Origin: Spongiibacteraceae bacterium UBA5047
Lineage (GTDB): Bacteria > Pseudomonadota > Gammaproteobacteria > Pseudomonadales > Spongiibacteraceae
Reading direction: 5' to 3'
Assembly (NCBI GenBank): GCA_002415025.1
Contig: DIBR01000026.1
Coordinates: 1 to 7,567 of the forward strand
Length of the DNA stretch: 7,567 nt
Of this stretch, positions 1-6,066 are shown in pieces. The stretch's first letter is position 1; the number at the start of each line of letters is the position of its first letter. The notes beneath the pieces were generated by a model. That model saw only the letters and a list, made by a program, of their open reading frames with translations. It made no database searches and was not told where the DNA came from. A program made the translations under genes and the position numbers.

Positions 1-236
1 TCGTAGGGCAGGGTTTCCCAGTCGGGCAGCAGGTGCACCGATAGCTGCGGGTCAAAGAAGCGCAGCTCCTGCTCCATTCGGTAGGCCGAGGCTGTGCTGT
101 CGGTAATCATCAGCACCGGCCGGGCCTGCGAGGCGGCAAACTCTGCCAGGGCAAGGCTTTGGGCAGCGGCAAGTGTGGAGCCGAGCCGCAACTTGCGTCC
201 GGGGCGGGGGTTCAGGTCTAGGCCAGAGGTCAGCAC
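1..236 (-). CDS. mfd: Transcription-repair coupling factor Mfd, N-terminal fragment (cut by window edge)
   Basis: Mfd is the DNA translocase that removes RNA polymerase stalled at lesions and recruits UvrA for nucleotide excision repair. Only 78 codons are visible. The segment ends with LLPDWETLPY, the hallmark of the N-terminal UvrB-like domain of Mfd (E. coli has ADWETLPYDSF), preceded by a Rossmann-like strand VLMITDS and a helix with RMEQELRFF. The N-terminal residues (LTSGLDLNPRPGRK, then LRLGSTLAAAQSLALAE) line up with the usual Mfd start, so the GTG at 236-234 is the best start. There is no in-frame ATG upstream and no obvious Shine-Dalgarno. An in-frame GTG at 293-291 would add 19 residues without family support and would place the start upstream of the candidate promoter. 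The gene is divergent from gap. Family identity is sure; the exact start is less so. Confidence 0.9.
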   Translation of the reverse strand, partial: MLTSGLDLNPRPGRKLRLGSTLAAAQSLALAEFAASQARPVLMITDSTASAYRMEQELRFFDPQLSVHLLPDWETLPY

Positions 237-267
237 GTGGTAAAAATCCGGGTCAGGTCTGTGAGGC

Positions 268-291
268 GGCGGGCATTTTAGCCTGCCCGCC
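268..291. repeat. 8-bp perfect inverted repeat in the mfd-gap intergenic region
   Basis: GGCGGGCA (268-275) and TGCCCGCC (284-291) are perfect reverse complements separated by 8 nt. No T-run follows on either strand, so it is not a standard intrinsic terminator. One arm lies in the spacer and the other at the initiation side of the candidate mfd promoter, which would suit an operator. A chance GC-rich palindrome remains possible. Confidence 0.55.
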
Positions 292-303
292 ACATAATTT
301 CAC
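275..303 (-). promoter_or_regulatory. Candidate sigma70 promoter for mfd
   Basis: On the minus strand, GTGAAA (303-298, 4 of 6 to TTGACA) is followed by a 17-nt spacer and TAAAAT (280-275, 5 of 6 to TATAAT). Initiation would fall near 268, leaving a leader of about 30 nt before the GTG of mfd. The -10 lies in the loop of an 8-bp inverted repeat. This is pattern matching only. Confidence 0.4.
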
Positions 304-375
304 AGAATGCTGCCAATGCGAGGGGTGAATACCTCGGGATATCGGGGCCTTTGCGTGATGAAAGCCCCAACAAAG

Positions 376-396
376 CAAGTGTTCAGGTTGAACTTG
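376..396. repeat. Inverted repeat overlapping the -35 of the gap promoter
   Basis: GTTCA (381-385) and TGAAC (389-393) are perfect reverse complements around a 3-nt centre. Just outside lie CAAG (376-379) and CTTG (393-396), which also pair, with a two-base offset in the left arm. The dyad covers the candidate -35, a typical place for a repressor or activator site. I do not recognise the regulator. Confidence 0.4.
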
Positions 397-416
397 TGGC
401 CCGGAATAAAGATAAT
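388..416 (+). promoter_or_regulatory. Candidate sigma70 promoter for gap
   Basis: TTGAAC (388-393, 4 of 6 to TTGACA), a 17-nt spacer, then GATAAT (411-416, 5 of 6 to TATAAT). The start of transcription would be near 422-424, about 33 nt ahead of the GTG at 456. This fits the choice of that GTG rather than the upstream in-frame TTG at 351. It is the best promoter match in the window. Confidence 0.55.
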
Positions 417-443
417 ACGCGCACATTTTTCCGCGCAATCAAC

Positions 444-447
444 AGGG
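444..447 (+). promoter_or_regulatory. Shine-Dalgarno (AGGG) that favours the GTG start of gap
   Basis: AGGG ends 8 nt before the GTG at 456. The alternative in-frame TTG at 351 lies upstream of the candidate promoter, so a transcript from that promoter could not include it. Confidence 0.5.
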
Positions 448-455
448 TACCCATA

Positions 456-1925
456 GTGACCGAGAGAAAACGTGCACGGCCGGCAGATTACTTCGCTGAT
501 TGGAAGGAGCGCGAAGCGCTCGCTGAAGGCATGATTCCCCTGGTAGGCAAACTCTACCGCAACCATAACGTGAAAACGTATATATACGGTCAGAATCTGG
601 TCAACCAGTCGGTTCTCGAGATTATGCAGGCGCACCGCTTTGTGCGTCAGGTCGAGCAGAACGAGCTGTCCGAGTTTGAAACTTTCCCTGTTATTACCGC
701 TCTCGCAGGGCTGGATCTGGGTACGGCCCATATAGATGCAGGCCGTATCGCGGTGGATTATGAAACCGAGGGCAAGCCGCAGGGCATCTCCGTTGAAGAA
801 TACGTGAAGAGCCAGGTTTCGGATCTGATTGGCAAATCTGCGGAACCCACCCGCGAGCCGCGCGATGTGGTGCTCTACGGTTTTGGTCGTATCGGTCGCC
901 TGATGGCGCGCCTCCTGATCGAAAAGGCCGGTGGCGGTGAGAACCTGCGTCTCAAAGCGGTGGTTGTTCGCCCAAGCGGCAAGGACGACGATTTGGTGAA
1001 GCGCGCCAGCCTGCTGCAACGCGACTCGGTACACGGTCACTTTCGTGGCACCGTGCGGGTAGACGAAGAACATAGCTCCTTTGTTGCCAACGGCAACGAG
1101 ATCAAGGTGATCTACGCGGCCTCGCCTCAGGAAATTGACTACACGCAGTACGGCATTAAAGATGCCATTGTGGTGGATAACACCGGCAAGTGGCGCGATG
1201 CCGAAGGCTTGTCCGTGCACCTGGCCTGTCCAGGTGTGAGCAAGGTTGTGCTGACTGCGCCGGGTAAAGGCGATATGAAGAATGTTGTATTCGGCATCAA
1301 CGACGACGAGATCAAGCCAGACGACACGATTATTTCGGCAGCGAGCTGCACCACCAACGCCATCGCACCGCCGCTGAAGGCGCTGGATGATGAATTTGGC
1401 ATTATTAACGGCCACGTTGAAACGGTTCACGCCTACACCAACGACCAAAACCTGATCGACAACTACCACGGTGCAAAACGTCGCGGGCGCAGCGCGCCGC
1501 TGAATATGGTATTGACCGAAACCGGTGCCGCCAAGGCCGTGGGTAAAGTGCTGCCGCAAATGGCTGGCATATTAACGGGCAACGCCATTCGTGTGCCTAC
1601 GCCCAATGTGTCGATGGCCATCATGAAACTTAACCTCAAGCGCGAAACCACCGCTGAAGAGGTGAATGAATACATGCGTAAGGTCGCTCTGCATTCGCCG
1701 CTGCGTAAACAGATCGACTACTCCAATTCGCCCGAAGTTGTGTCCAGCGATTTTGTCGGTTCACGCCACGCTTGTATCTATGACAGTGAAGCAACCATCG
1801 TGAATGGTAATTCAGCCGTTATTTACTGCTGGTACGACAATGAATTCGGCTACAGCTGTCAGGTGCATCGCGTTCTGGAGAAAATGGCAGGCGTTGAATA
1901 CGCCGTTTACCCCAAAGAAGATTAA
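456..1925 (+). CDS. gap: Glyceraldehyde-3-phosphate dehydrogenase, long form with N-terminal extension
   Basis: Cytosolic enzyme of the GAPDH family: oxidative phosphorylation of glyceraldehyde 3-phosphate to 1,3-bisphosphoglycerate with NAD(P)+, or the reverse in gluconeogenesis. From the GTG at 456 it is 489 aa, against about 330 for classical GAPDH. Residues 1-135 are an extension with no fold I recognise, typical of a Pseudomonas-type long subfamily encoded beside nqr. The Rossmann motif YGFGRIGR is at 141-148. The active site SCTTN has its catalytic Cys at 298, and the partner His is in TVHAYT (His 325). TGAAKAVGKVLP, IRVPTPNVS and the C-terminal WYDNEFGYS are intact. The residue matching the NAD-selecting Asp after the second strand appears to be Arg (KAVVVRPS), so the cofactor may be NADP. 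The open frame continues up to a TTG at 351, but those 35 residues are not conserved as far as I recall and overlap the promoter. Family certain; direction and cofactor inferred. Confidence 0.93.
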   Translation: MTERKRARPADYFADWKEREALAEGMIPLVGKLYRNHNVKTYIYGQNLVNQSVLEIMQAHRFVRQVEQNELSEFETFPVITALAGLDLGTAHIDAGRIAVDYETEGKPQGISVEEYVKSQVSDLIGKSAEPTREPRDVVLYGFGRIGRLMARLLIEKAGGGENLRLKAVVVRPSGKDDDLVKRASLLQRDSVHGHFRGTVRVDEEHSSFVANGNEIKVIYAASPQEIDYTQYGIKDAIVVDNTGKWRDAEGLSVHLACPGVSKVVLTAPGKGDMKNVVFGINDDEIKPDDTIISAASCTTNAIAPPLKALDDEFGIINGHVETVHAYTNDQNLIDNYHGAKRRGRSAPLNMVLTETGAAKAVGKVLPQMAGILTGNAIRVPTPNVSMAIMKLNLKRETTAEEVNEYMRKVALHSPLRKQIDYSNSPEVVSSDFVGSRHACIYDSEATIVNGNSAVIYCWYDNEFGYSCQVHRVLEKMAGVEYAVYPKED

Positions 1926-1934
1926 GTGACATTA

Positions 1935-1957
1935 GCCGCGTACCGGGGAAGCGCGGC
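1935..1957. repeat. Short hairpin just after gap
   Basis: GCCGCG (1935-1940) pairs with CGCGGC (1952-1957) around an 11-nt loop, 10 nt after the gap stop. No T-tract follows, so at best it is a weak or Rho-assisted terminator or a 3'-end stabiliser. I see no standard intrinsic terminator between gap and nqrA. Confidence 0.4.
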
Positions 1958-1982
1958 AGATGCTACTCTGACAATGGTTTAT

Positions 1983-2013
1983 AGCACCTGCTTGTGCATG
2001 CTTGGCAGGTGTT
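1983..2013. repeat. 9-bp inverted repeat upstream of the nqr promoter
   Basis: AGCACCTGC (1983-1991) pairs with GCAGGTGTT (2005-2013), with one G-T pair, around a 13-nt centre that itself contains the palindrome GCATGC. The right arm ends inside the candidate -35 of nqr (TTGACT, 2012-2017). No T-run follows. It could be an operator, a hairpin at the end of the gap transcript, or both. Confidence 0.5.
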
Positions 2014-2039
2014 GACTGGTAGTGTCCCCTCTATATAGC
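2012..2039 (+). promoter_or_regulatory. Candidate sigma70 promoter for the nqr operon
   Basis: TTGACT (2012-2017, 5 of 6 to TTGACA), a 16-nt spacer, then TATAGC (2034-2039, 4 of 6 to TATAAT) in the AT-rich CTATATAGC. Transcription would begin near 2046, leaving a leader of about 50 nt before nqrA. Confidence 0.4.
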
Positions 2040-2095
2040 GGCTCGCTCTGCGGGCCGCAAAAAGCTTTCTATACATATGAGTGCTAGGCAGGCTG

Positions 2096-3430
2096 ATGAT
2101 CAAGATTAGTAAGGGTCTGGATTTGCCCATAACCGGCGCCCCGGAGCAGCGAATTGACGCTGGTCCGAAGGCTCGCACGGTTGCCGTAGTCGGTTTCGAC
2201 TACGTGGGAATGAAACCGACAATGGAAGTGGCGGTAGGTGACCGGGTAAAAACCGGGCAACTGCTGTTTACCGACAAAAAAACCGAAGGCGTGCGCTATA
2301 CCGCGCCGGCAACCGGTGTGGTTTCCGCGATCAATCGCGGCGAACGCCGGGTGTTGCAGTCGGTGGTGATCGACGTCGAAGACGATGAGTACATCGACTT
2401 TGGCGCGGTTAGCGCCGCTGATTTGCCGTCAATAGGCGAAGATCGCATTCGCGCCACGCTGGCTGAATCCGGTCTGTGGTGTGCCCTGCGCACGCGACCG
2501 TTCAGTAAAGTGCCTGCGACCAGCGCCAAAGCCGAGGCAATTTTCGTTAATGCGATGGATACCCGCCCGCTGGCTGGTGACCCGGCTGTTGTTATTGCCG
2601 AATACCGTGAGGATTTTGCTAACGGTTTGCTGGTACTGGCGCAGCTTTCCCCGACCTTATATGTCTGCAAGGCTCCGGGCGCTGATATTCCCGCTGTACC
2701 TGCAGCGCAGGTTGAAGAGTTTGCCGGGCCGCACCCGGCCGGTTTGCCCGGCACCCATGTTCATTTTCTGGCGGGTGCCAGCTCCCGCCGCAGCGTCTGG
2801 ACGATCAACTACCAGGACGTTATCGCCATCGGTAAATTGTTTACCACCGGCAAGCTCTGGACTGATCGTGTGGTTGCGCTGGCCGGTTCGCAGGTCGACG
2901 TACCGCGACTGTTGAAAACCCGCCTCGGCGTTCATCTCGATGAGCTGGTCGCGGGGCAGGTTGCTGCTGACGACAACCGGGTTATTTCCGGTTCTGTGCT
3001 GGGTGGCCGTACTGCGCGTGGCCCGGTTGCCTACCTTGGTCGCTACCACCTGCAAGTTACCGTATTAAAGGAAAGCACTGAACGCGAATTTATGGGCTGG
3101 CTGTCGCCGGGCATCCAGAAACATTCGGCGTTGAAAATATATCTGTCCCAGTTCTCGCCCAAGCGGCTATTCAACTTTACGACTACCACCAATGGCAGCG
3201 AGCGGGCCATGGTGCCCATGGGTACTTACGAGAATGTAATGCCGCTGGATATCCTGCCAACCCAGCTGCTGCGTGCGCTGATAGTGGGTGATACCCAAAC
3301 CGCGCAAGCCCTGGGTTGTTTGGAGCTGGACGAAGAAGATCTCGCGCTGTGTACCTATGTGTGCCCAGGCAAATACGAATATGGTCCGATTTTGCGTGAG
3401 AATCTCACGCGAATCGAGCATGAGGGTTGA
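2096..3430 (+). CDS. nqrA: Na+-translocating NADH:quinone reductase subunit A
   Basis: NqrA is the cytoplasmic subunit of Na+-NQR that docks on the membrane part; it has been linked to quinone binding in V. cholerae. The product is 444 aa, the usual length. It opens with MIKISKGLDLPITGAPEQRI, nearly the canonical NqrA N-terminus, which fixes the start at ATG 2096 with AGG (2086-2088) 7 nt upstream; an in-frame GTG at 2081 is not supported. Residues about 46-95 form a barrel-sandwich (biotinyl-like) segment, VGDRVKTGQLLF followed by INRGERRVLQSVVI. The family motifs GPHPAGLPGTHVHFL (211-225), SINYQDV-like TINYQDVIAIG, and LCTYVCPGKYEYG near 418-430 are present. The protein is related to RnfC but has no ferredoxin-type clusters. 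It is the first gene of the operon. Confidence 0.97.
   Translation: MIKISKGLDLPITGAPEQRIDAGPKARTVAVVGFDYVGMKPTMEVAVGDRVKTGQLLFTDKKTEGVRYTAPATGVVSAINRGERRVLQSVVIDVEDDEYIDFGAVSAADLPSIGEDRIRATLAESGLWCALRTRPFSKVPATSAKAEAIFVNAMDTRPLAGDPAVVIAEYREDFANGLLVLAQLSPTLYVCKAPGADIPAVPAAQVEEFAGPHPAGLPGTHVHFLAGASSRRSVWTINYQDVIAIGKLFTTGKLWTDRVVALAGSQVDVPRLLKTRLGVHLDELVAGQVAADDNRVISGSVLGGRTARGPVAYLGRYHLQVTVLKESTEREFMGWLSPGIQKHSALKIYLSQFSPKRLFNFTTTTNGSERAMVPMGTYENVMPLDILPTQLLRALIVGDTQTAQALGCLELDEEDLALCTYVCPGKYEYGPILRENLTRIEHEG
3422..3426 (+). promoter_or_regulatory. Shine-Dalgarno for nqrB inside the end of nqrA
   Basis: GAGGG lies 6 nt before ATG 3433 but only 3 nt before ATG 3430, so it favours 3433 as the start of nqrB. 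It is embedded in the last codons of nqrA. Confidence 0.6.
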
Positions 3431-3432
3431 TG

Positions 3433-4629
3433 ATGGGGCTCAGAAAATTACTGGATTCAATCGAGCCGCACTTTCATAAGGGCGGCCGTTATGAAAAGTG
3501 GTACGCCCTCTATGAAGCGGTAGACACCATTTTTTATTCACCGGCCTCGGTTACCAAAACCACGGCTCATGTGCGCGACGGCATTGACCTCAAACGCATT
3601 ATGATCACCGTATGGTTCTGTACCTTCCCGGCCATGTTTTTCGGTATGTGGAACATTGGCTTTCAGGCCAATACCGCGATGCTGGAAACCGGCGCGTTGA
3701 TGGGAGAAGGCTGGCGCACCGGCTTGATTACCGCGCTGGCCGGCAACGACCCCTCAAGTCTGTGGGACAACTTCTGGTACGGCTTTTGGTATTTTGCACC
3801 AATTTACTTTGTGACCTTCGTGGTCGGTGGCTTCTGGGAAGTCCTGTTCGCGATGAAGCGAGGCCATGAAGTTAACGAAGGTTTCTTTGTTACTTCCATC
3901 CTGTTTGCACTGACGTGCCCCCCCAGCATTCCCTTGTGGATGGTCGCGCTGGGTATCAGTTTCGGGGTTGTGGTTGGCAAGGAAGTGTTCGGTGGTACCG
4001 GCAAAAACTTCCTCAACCCGGCTTTGACCGGACGTGCCTTCCTGTTCTTTGCCTACCCGGCGAGCATGAGTGGTGACGCAGTATGGACAGCGCTGGACGG
4101 TTTTACCGGCGCCACTGCACTGTCGGTTGTCGCCAGTGAAGGGGTAGCGGCGCTTCAGCAAACAATGACCTGGTGGGATGCCTTTGTTGGTGTTATTCCC
4201 GGTTCTATCGGCGAGACCTCTACTCTGGCAATTTTGCTCGGTGGTGTGGCCTTGCTGTGGACGCGTATTGCCTCCTGGCGAATTGTTGCCGGGGTGATGC
4301 TTGGCATGATCGTGCTGTCCAGCCTGTTTAACACCATTGATTCAACCAACCCGATGTTCAACCTGTCTTGGGAGTGGCATCTGGTGCTGGGCGGTTTTGC
4401 TTTTGGCATGATGTTTATGGCAACAGACCCGGTGTCTGCTTCCATGACAAATACCGGCAAGTGGATTTTCGGCGCCCTGATCGGTGTGATGGTGGTGTTG
4501 ATCCGAGTGGTTAACCCGGCTTTCCCGGAAGGCATGATGCTGGCCATTCTGTTTGCCAACCTGTTCGCTCCCCTGATCGATCATTTTGTAGTTGAAGCGA
4601 ATATTAAACGGAGGCTTGCACGTGGCTAG
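3433..4629 (+). CDS. nqrB: Na+-translocating NADH:quinone reductase subunit B
   Basis: Integral membrane subunit that carries covalent FMN and, in V. cholerae, takes part in riboflavin and ubiquinone binding and the Na+ path. It is 398 aa, slightly shorter than Vibrio NqrB (about 415). MGLRKLLDSIEPHF matches the family start, choosing ATG 3433 over the adjacent ATG 3430, which would overlap the nqrA stop. The flavinylation site is DGFTGAT with FMN-accepting Thr 228 (codon 4114-4116), fitting the ApbE pattern D-x-x-[ST]-G-A-[TS]. The segment VVGGFWEVLF (Gly 132, Gly 133, Glu 136) matches the Vibrio region linked to korormicin and HQNO sensitivity. HEVNEGFFVTSILFAL, FGGTGKNFLNPAL and ATDPVSAS are conserved, and multiple hydrophobic segments fit the polytopic fold. 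It overlaps nqrC by 8 nt. Confidence 0.97.
   Translation: MGLRKLLDSIEPHFHKGGRYEKWYALYEAVDTIFYSPASVTKTTAHVRDGIDLKRIMITVWFCTFPAMFFGMWNIGFQANTAMLETGALMGEGWRTGLITALAGNDPSSLWDNFWYGFWYFAPIYFVTFVVGGFWEVLFAMKRGHEVNEGFFVTSILFALTCPPSIPLWMVALGISFGVVVGKEVFGGTGKNFLNPALTGRAFLFFAYPASMSGDAVWTALDGFTGATALSVVASEGVAALQQTMTWWDAFVGVIPGSIGETSTLAILLGGVALLWTRIASWRIVAGVMLGMIVLSSLFNTIDSTNPMFNLSWEWHLVLGGFAFGMMFMATDPVSASMTNTGKWIFGALIGVMVVLIRVVNPAFPEGMMLAILFANLFAPLIDHFVVEANIKRRLARG
4610..4614 (+). promoter_or_regulatory. Shine-Dalgarno deciding the GTG start of nqrC
   Basis: GGAGG ends 7 nt before GTG 4622. It lies inside the 3' end of nqrB and rules out the in-frame TTG at 4592, which lies upstream of it. Confidence 0.7.
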
Positions 4630-5404
4630 TAACGACTCAATCAAGAAAACGCTGCTGGTTGCTGTTGCACTCTGTATTGTTTGCTCGCTGGTAGTGTCCG
4701 GTGCGGCTGTACTGTTAAAGCCGGCGCAGGTCAAAAACAAGGCGCTCGATCGCAAGAGCAACATTCTGGCCGCAGCAGGCATGCTCGAGCCGGGGCAGAG
4801 CAGTGCCGAGATAGAAGAGAAGTTTGTTTCGAGAATTACGCCCAAAATCGTAGATATCGAAGCCGGTCGTTATACGACGGAACTCGGCGTCGCCAACTTT
4901 GAGCAGCGTAAAGTCGCAAAAAATCCGGAAACGTCGACCGATCTGGGTGATGCTGACGACGTGGCAAATATCTCGCGCCGCGAAGATTACGCCATCGTGT
5001 ATCTGGTAGAAACGGACGGCAAACTCGACAAGATCATTCTGCCGGTTCACGGCTACGGTCTTTGGTCTACCCTTTACGGCTTTCTCGCGCTTGAAGCTGA
5101 CCTGAATACCATAGCCGGTTTCGGGTTTTATGAGCACGGCGAAACGCCGGGGCTTGGCGGTGAGGTCGACAACCCGAAGTGGAAAGATCAGTGGTCGGGC
5201 AAAGTCGTTTATGACGAAGGCGAGGTCGCTATCAAGGTAGTGAAAGGCTCGGTCGACACCGGCAAGTCTGGTGCCGAACATCAGGTAGACGGATTGTCCG
5301 GTGCGACTCTGACCAGCAACGGGGTAACCAACCTGTTGAAATTCTGGTTGGGTGAGATGGGATACAAAAAGTTTCTGACTAATCTCAAGTCAGGGGAGGC
5401 GTAA
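4622..5404 (+). CDS. nqrC: Na+-translocating NADH:quinone reductase subunit C
   Basis: NqrC carries a covalent FMN on the periplasmic side and passes electrons on to the FMN of NqrB. It is 260 aa, the family's usual size. The start (M/V)ASNDSIKKT is the conserved NqrC N-terminus, so the GTG at 4622 is correct. One membrane helix spans about residues 10-33, followed by the periplasmic FMN-binding domain. The flavinylation motif DGLSGATLTS gives Thr 229 (codon 5306-5308) as the acceptor, with the conserved Asp six residues before. Also present are ILPVHGYGLWS (139-149), YEHGETPGLGGEV (170-182) and the C-terminal FWLGEMGY. It overlaps nqrB by 8 nt and is followed after 2 nt by nqrD, indicating translational coupling. 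Confidence 0.97.
   Translation: MASNDSIKKTLLVAVALCIVCSLVVSGAAVLLKPAQVKNKALDRKSNILAAAGMLEPGQSSAEIEEKFVSRITPKIVDIEAGRYTTELGVANFEQRKVAKNPETSTDLGDADDVANISRREDYAIVYLVETDGKLDKIILPVHGYGLWSTLYGFLALEADLNTIAGFGFYEHGETPGLGGEVDNPKWKDQWSGKVVYDEGEVAIKVVKGSVDTGKSGAEHQVDGLSGATLTSNGVTNLLKFWLGEMGYKKFLTNLKSGEA
5395..5399 (+). promoter_or_regulatory. Shine-Dalgarno deciding the GTG start of nqrD
   Basis: GGAGG ends 7 nt before GTG 5407 and 13 nt before the in-frame ATG 5413, so GTG is preferred. It overlaps the last codons of nqrC. Confidence 0.65.
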
Positions 5405-5406
5405 TC

Positions 5407-6066
5407 GTGTCGATGAAAGATACCCTTACAGGGCCCGTATTCAACAATAACCCGATTGCACTGCAAATACTGGGTATTTGTAGCGCACTCGCGGTGACTT
5501 CCAGTTTGAAAGTCACGCTGGTTATGTGCGTGTCGGTTATTGCCGTCACGGCGTTCTCCAGTCTGGCAGTTTCGTCCATTCGCAAACATATCCCCAACAG
5601 CATTCGTATCATCGTGCAGATGGTTATCATCGCTTCGCTGGTTATCGTGGTTGACCAGGTGCTCAAGGCCTACTTTTTCACCATCAGCAAGCAGTTGTCG
5701 GTGTTTGTCGGTTTGATTATCACCAACTGTATTGTTATGGGGCGCGCTGAAGGCTTTGCCATGAAAAATGGCCCGGTAGCGAGCTTTGTCGACGGTGTCG
5801 GCAACGGTCTTGGCTACAGCATTGTGCTGTTGTTTGTTGCCTTTATTCGCGAGCTGTTCGGTTCCGGCAGCCTGTTCGGCATGCAGGTACTGCAAACGGT
5901 TAATGATGGAGGCTGGTACGTACCCAATGGCTTGCTGCTGTTGCCGCCCAGCGCCTTCTTCCTGATCGGTTTCTTTATCTGGGGATTGCGCGCATGGAAG
6001 TCGGAGCAGGTTGAAGAACCCGATTTTAAAATTTGCTCCAATACCCGCGCTCAGGAGGCAGTGTAA
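5407..6066 (+). CDS. nqrD: Na+-translocating NADH:quinone reductase subunit D
   Basis: Integral membrane subunit that, with NqrE, forms a pseudo-symmetric pair holding an intramembrane [2Fe-2S] cluster; homologous to RnfE. It is 219 aa, close to the usual 210, with about six hydrophobic segments. NNNPIALQILGICSALAVT contains the first cluster cysteine (Cys 25), and GLIITNCIVMGRAEGFAMK the second (Cys 108). SIRKHIPNSIRIIVQM, DQVLKAYFFTISKQLSVF and FVDGVGNGLGYS are family motifs. The start is GTG 5407 by its ribosome site; ATG 5413 would shorten the protein by two residues. The C-terminal 20 or so residues after EQVEEPDF look variable. The stop overlaps the nqrE start in TAATG. Confidence 0.97.
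   Translation: MSMKDTLTGPVFNNNPIALQILGICSALAVTSSLKVTLVMCVSVIAVTAFSSLAVSSIRKHIPNSIRIIVQMVIIASLVIVVDQVLKAYFFTISKQLSVFVGLIITNCIVMGRAEGFAMKNGPVASFVDGVGNGLGYSIVLLFVAFIRELFGSGSLFGMQVLQTVNDGGWYVPNGLLLLPPSAFFLIGFFIWGLRAWKSEQVEEPDFKICSNTRAQEAV

Noticed and set aside
293..298. CATAAT as a -10 for gap on the plus strand
   Set aside because: No acceptable -35 lies 15-19 nt upstream, and the promoter at 388-416 is much better placed.
300..1559. A 419-codon open frame on the minus strand across gap
   Set aside because: Its codons are the exact reverse complements of gap codons, so it stays open simply because gap lacks TTA, CTA and TCA codons, which are rare in this gene. Its protein looks like low-complexity His/Val/Ala/Arg-rich noise and matches no family I know.
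2038..2058. Hairpin GCGGC/GCCGC as a terminator before nqrA
   Set aside because: Only 5 bp, with an A-run rather than a T-run after it on the plus strand; on the minus strand the T-run precedes the stem.
2481..2915. A 144-codon plus-strand frame inside nqrA
   Set aside because: An out-of-frame shadow; nqrA is intact and continuous through the region, so no frameshift is implied.
4715..5281. A 188-codon minus-strand frame across nqrC
   Set aside because: Antisense shadow of a clearly identified gene, with no ribosome site or family features.
5281..5895. A 204-codon minus-strand frame across the nqrC-nqrD junction
   Set aside because: Shadow frame rich in His, Asn and Gln, as expected from antisense of hydrophobic membrane codons.
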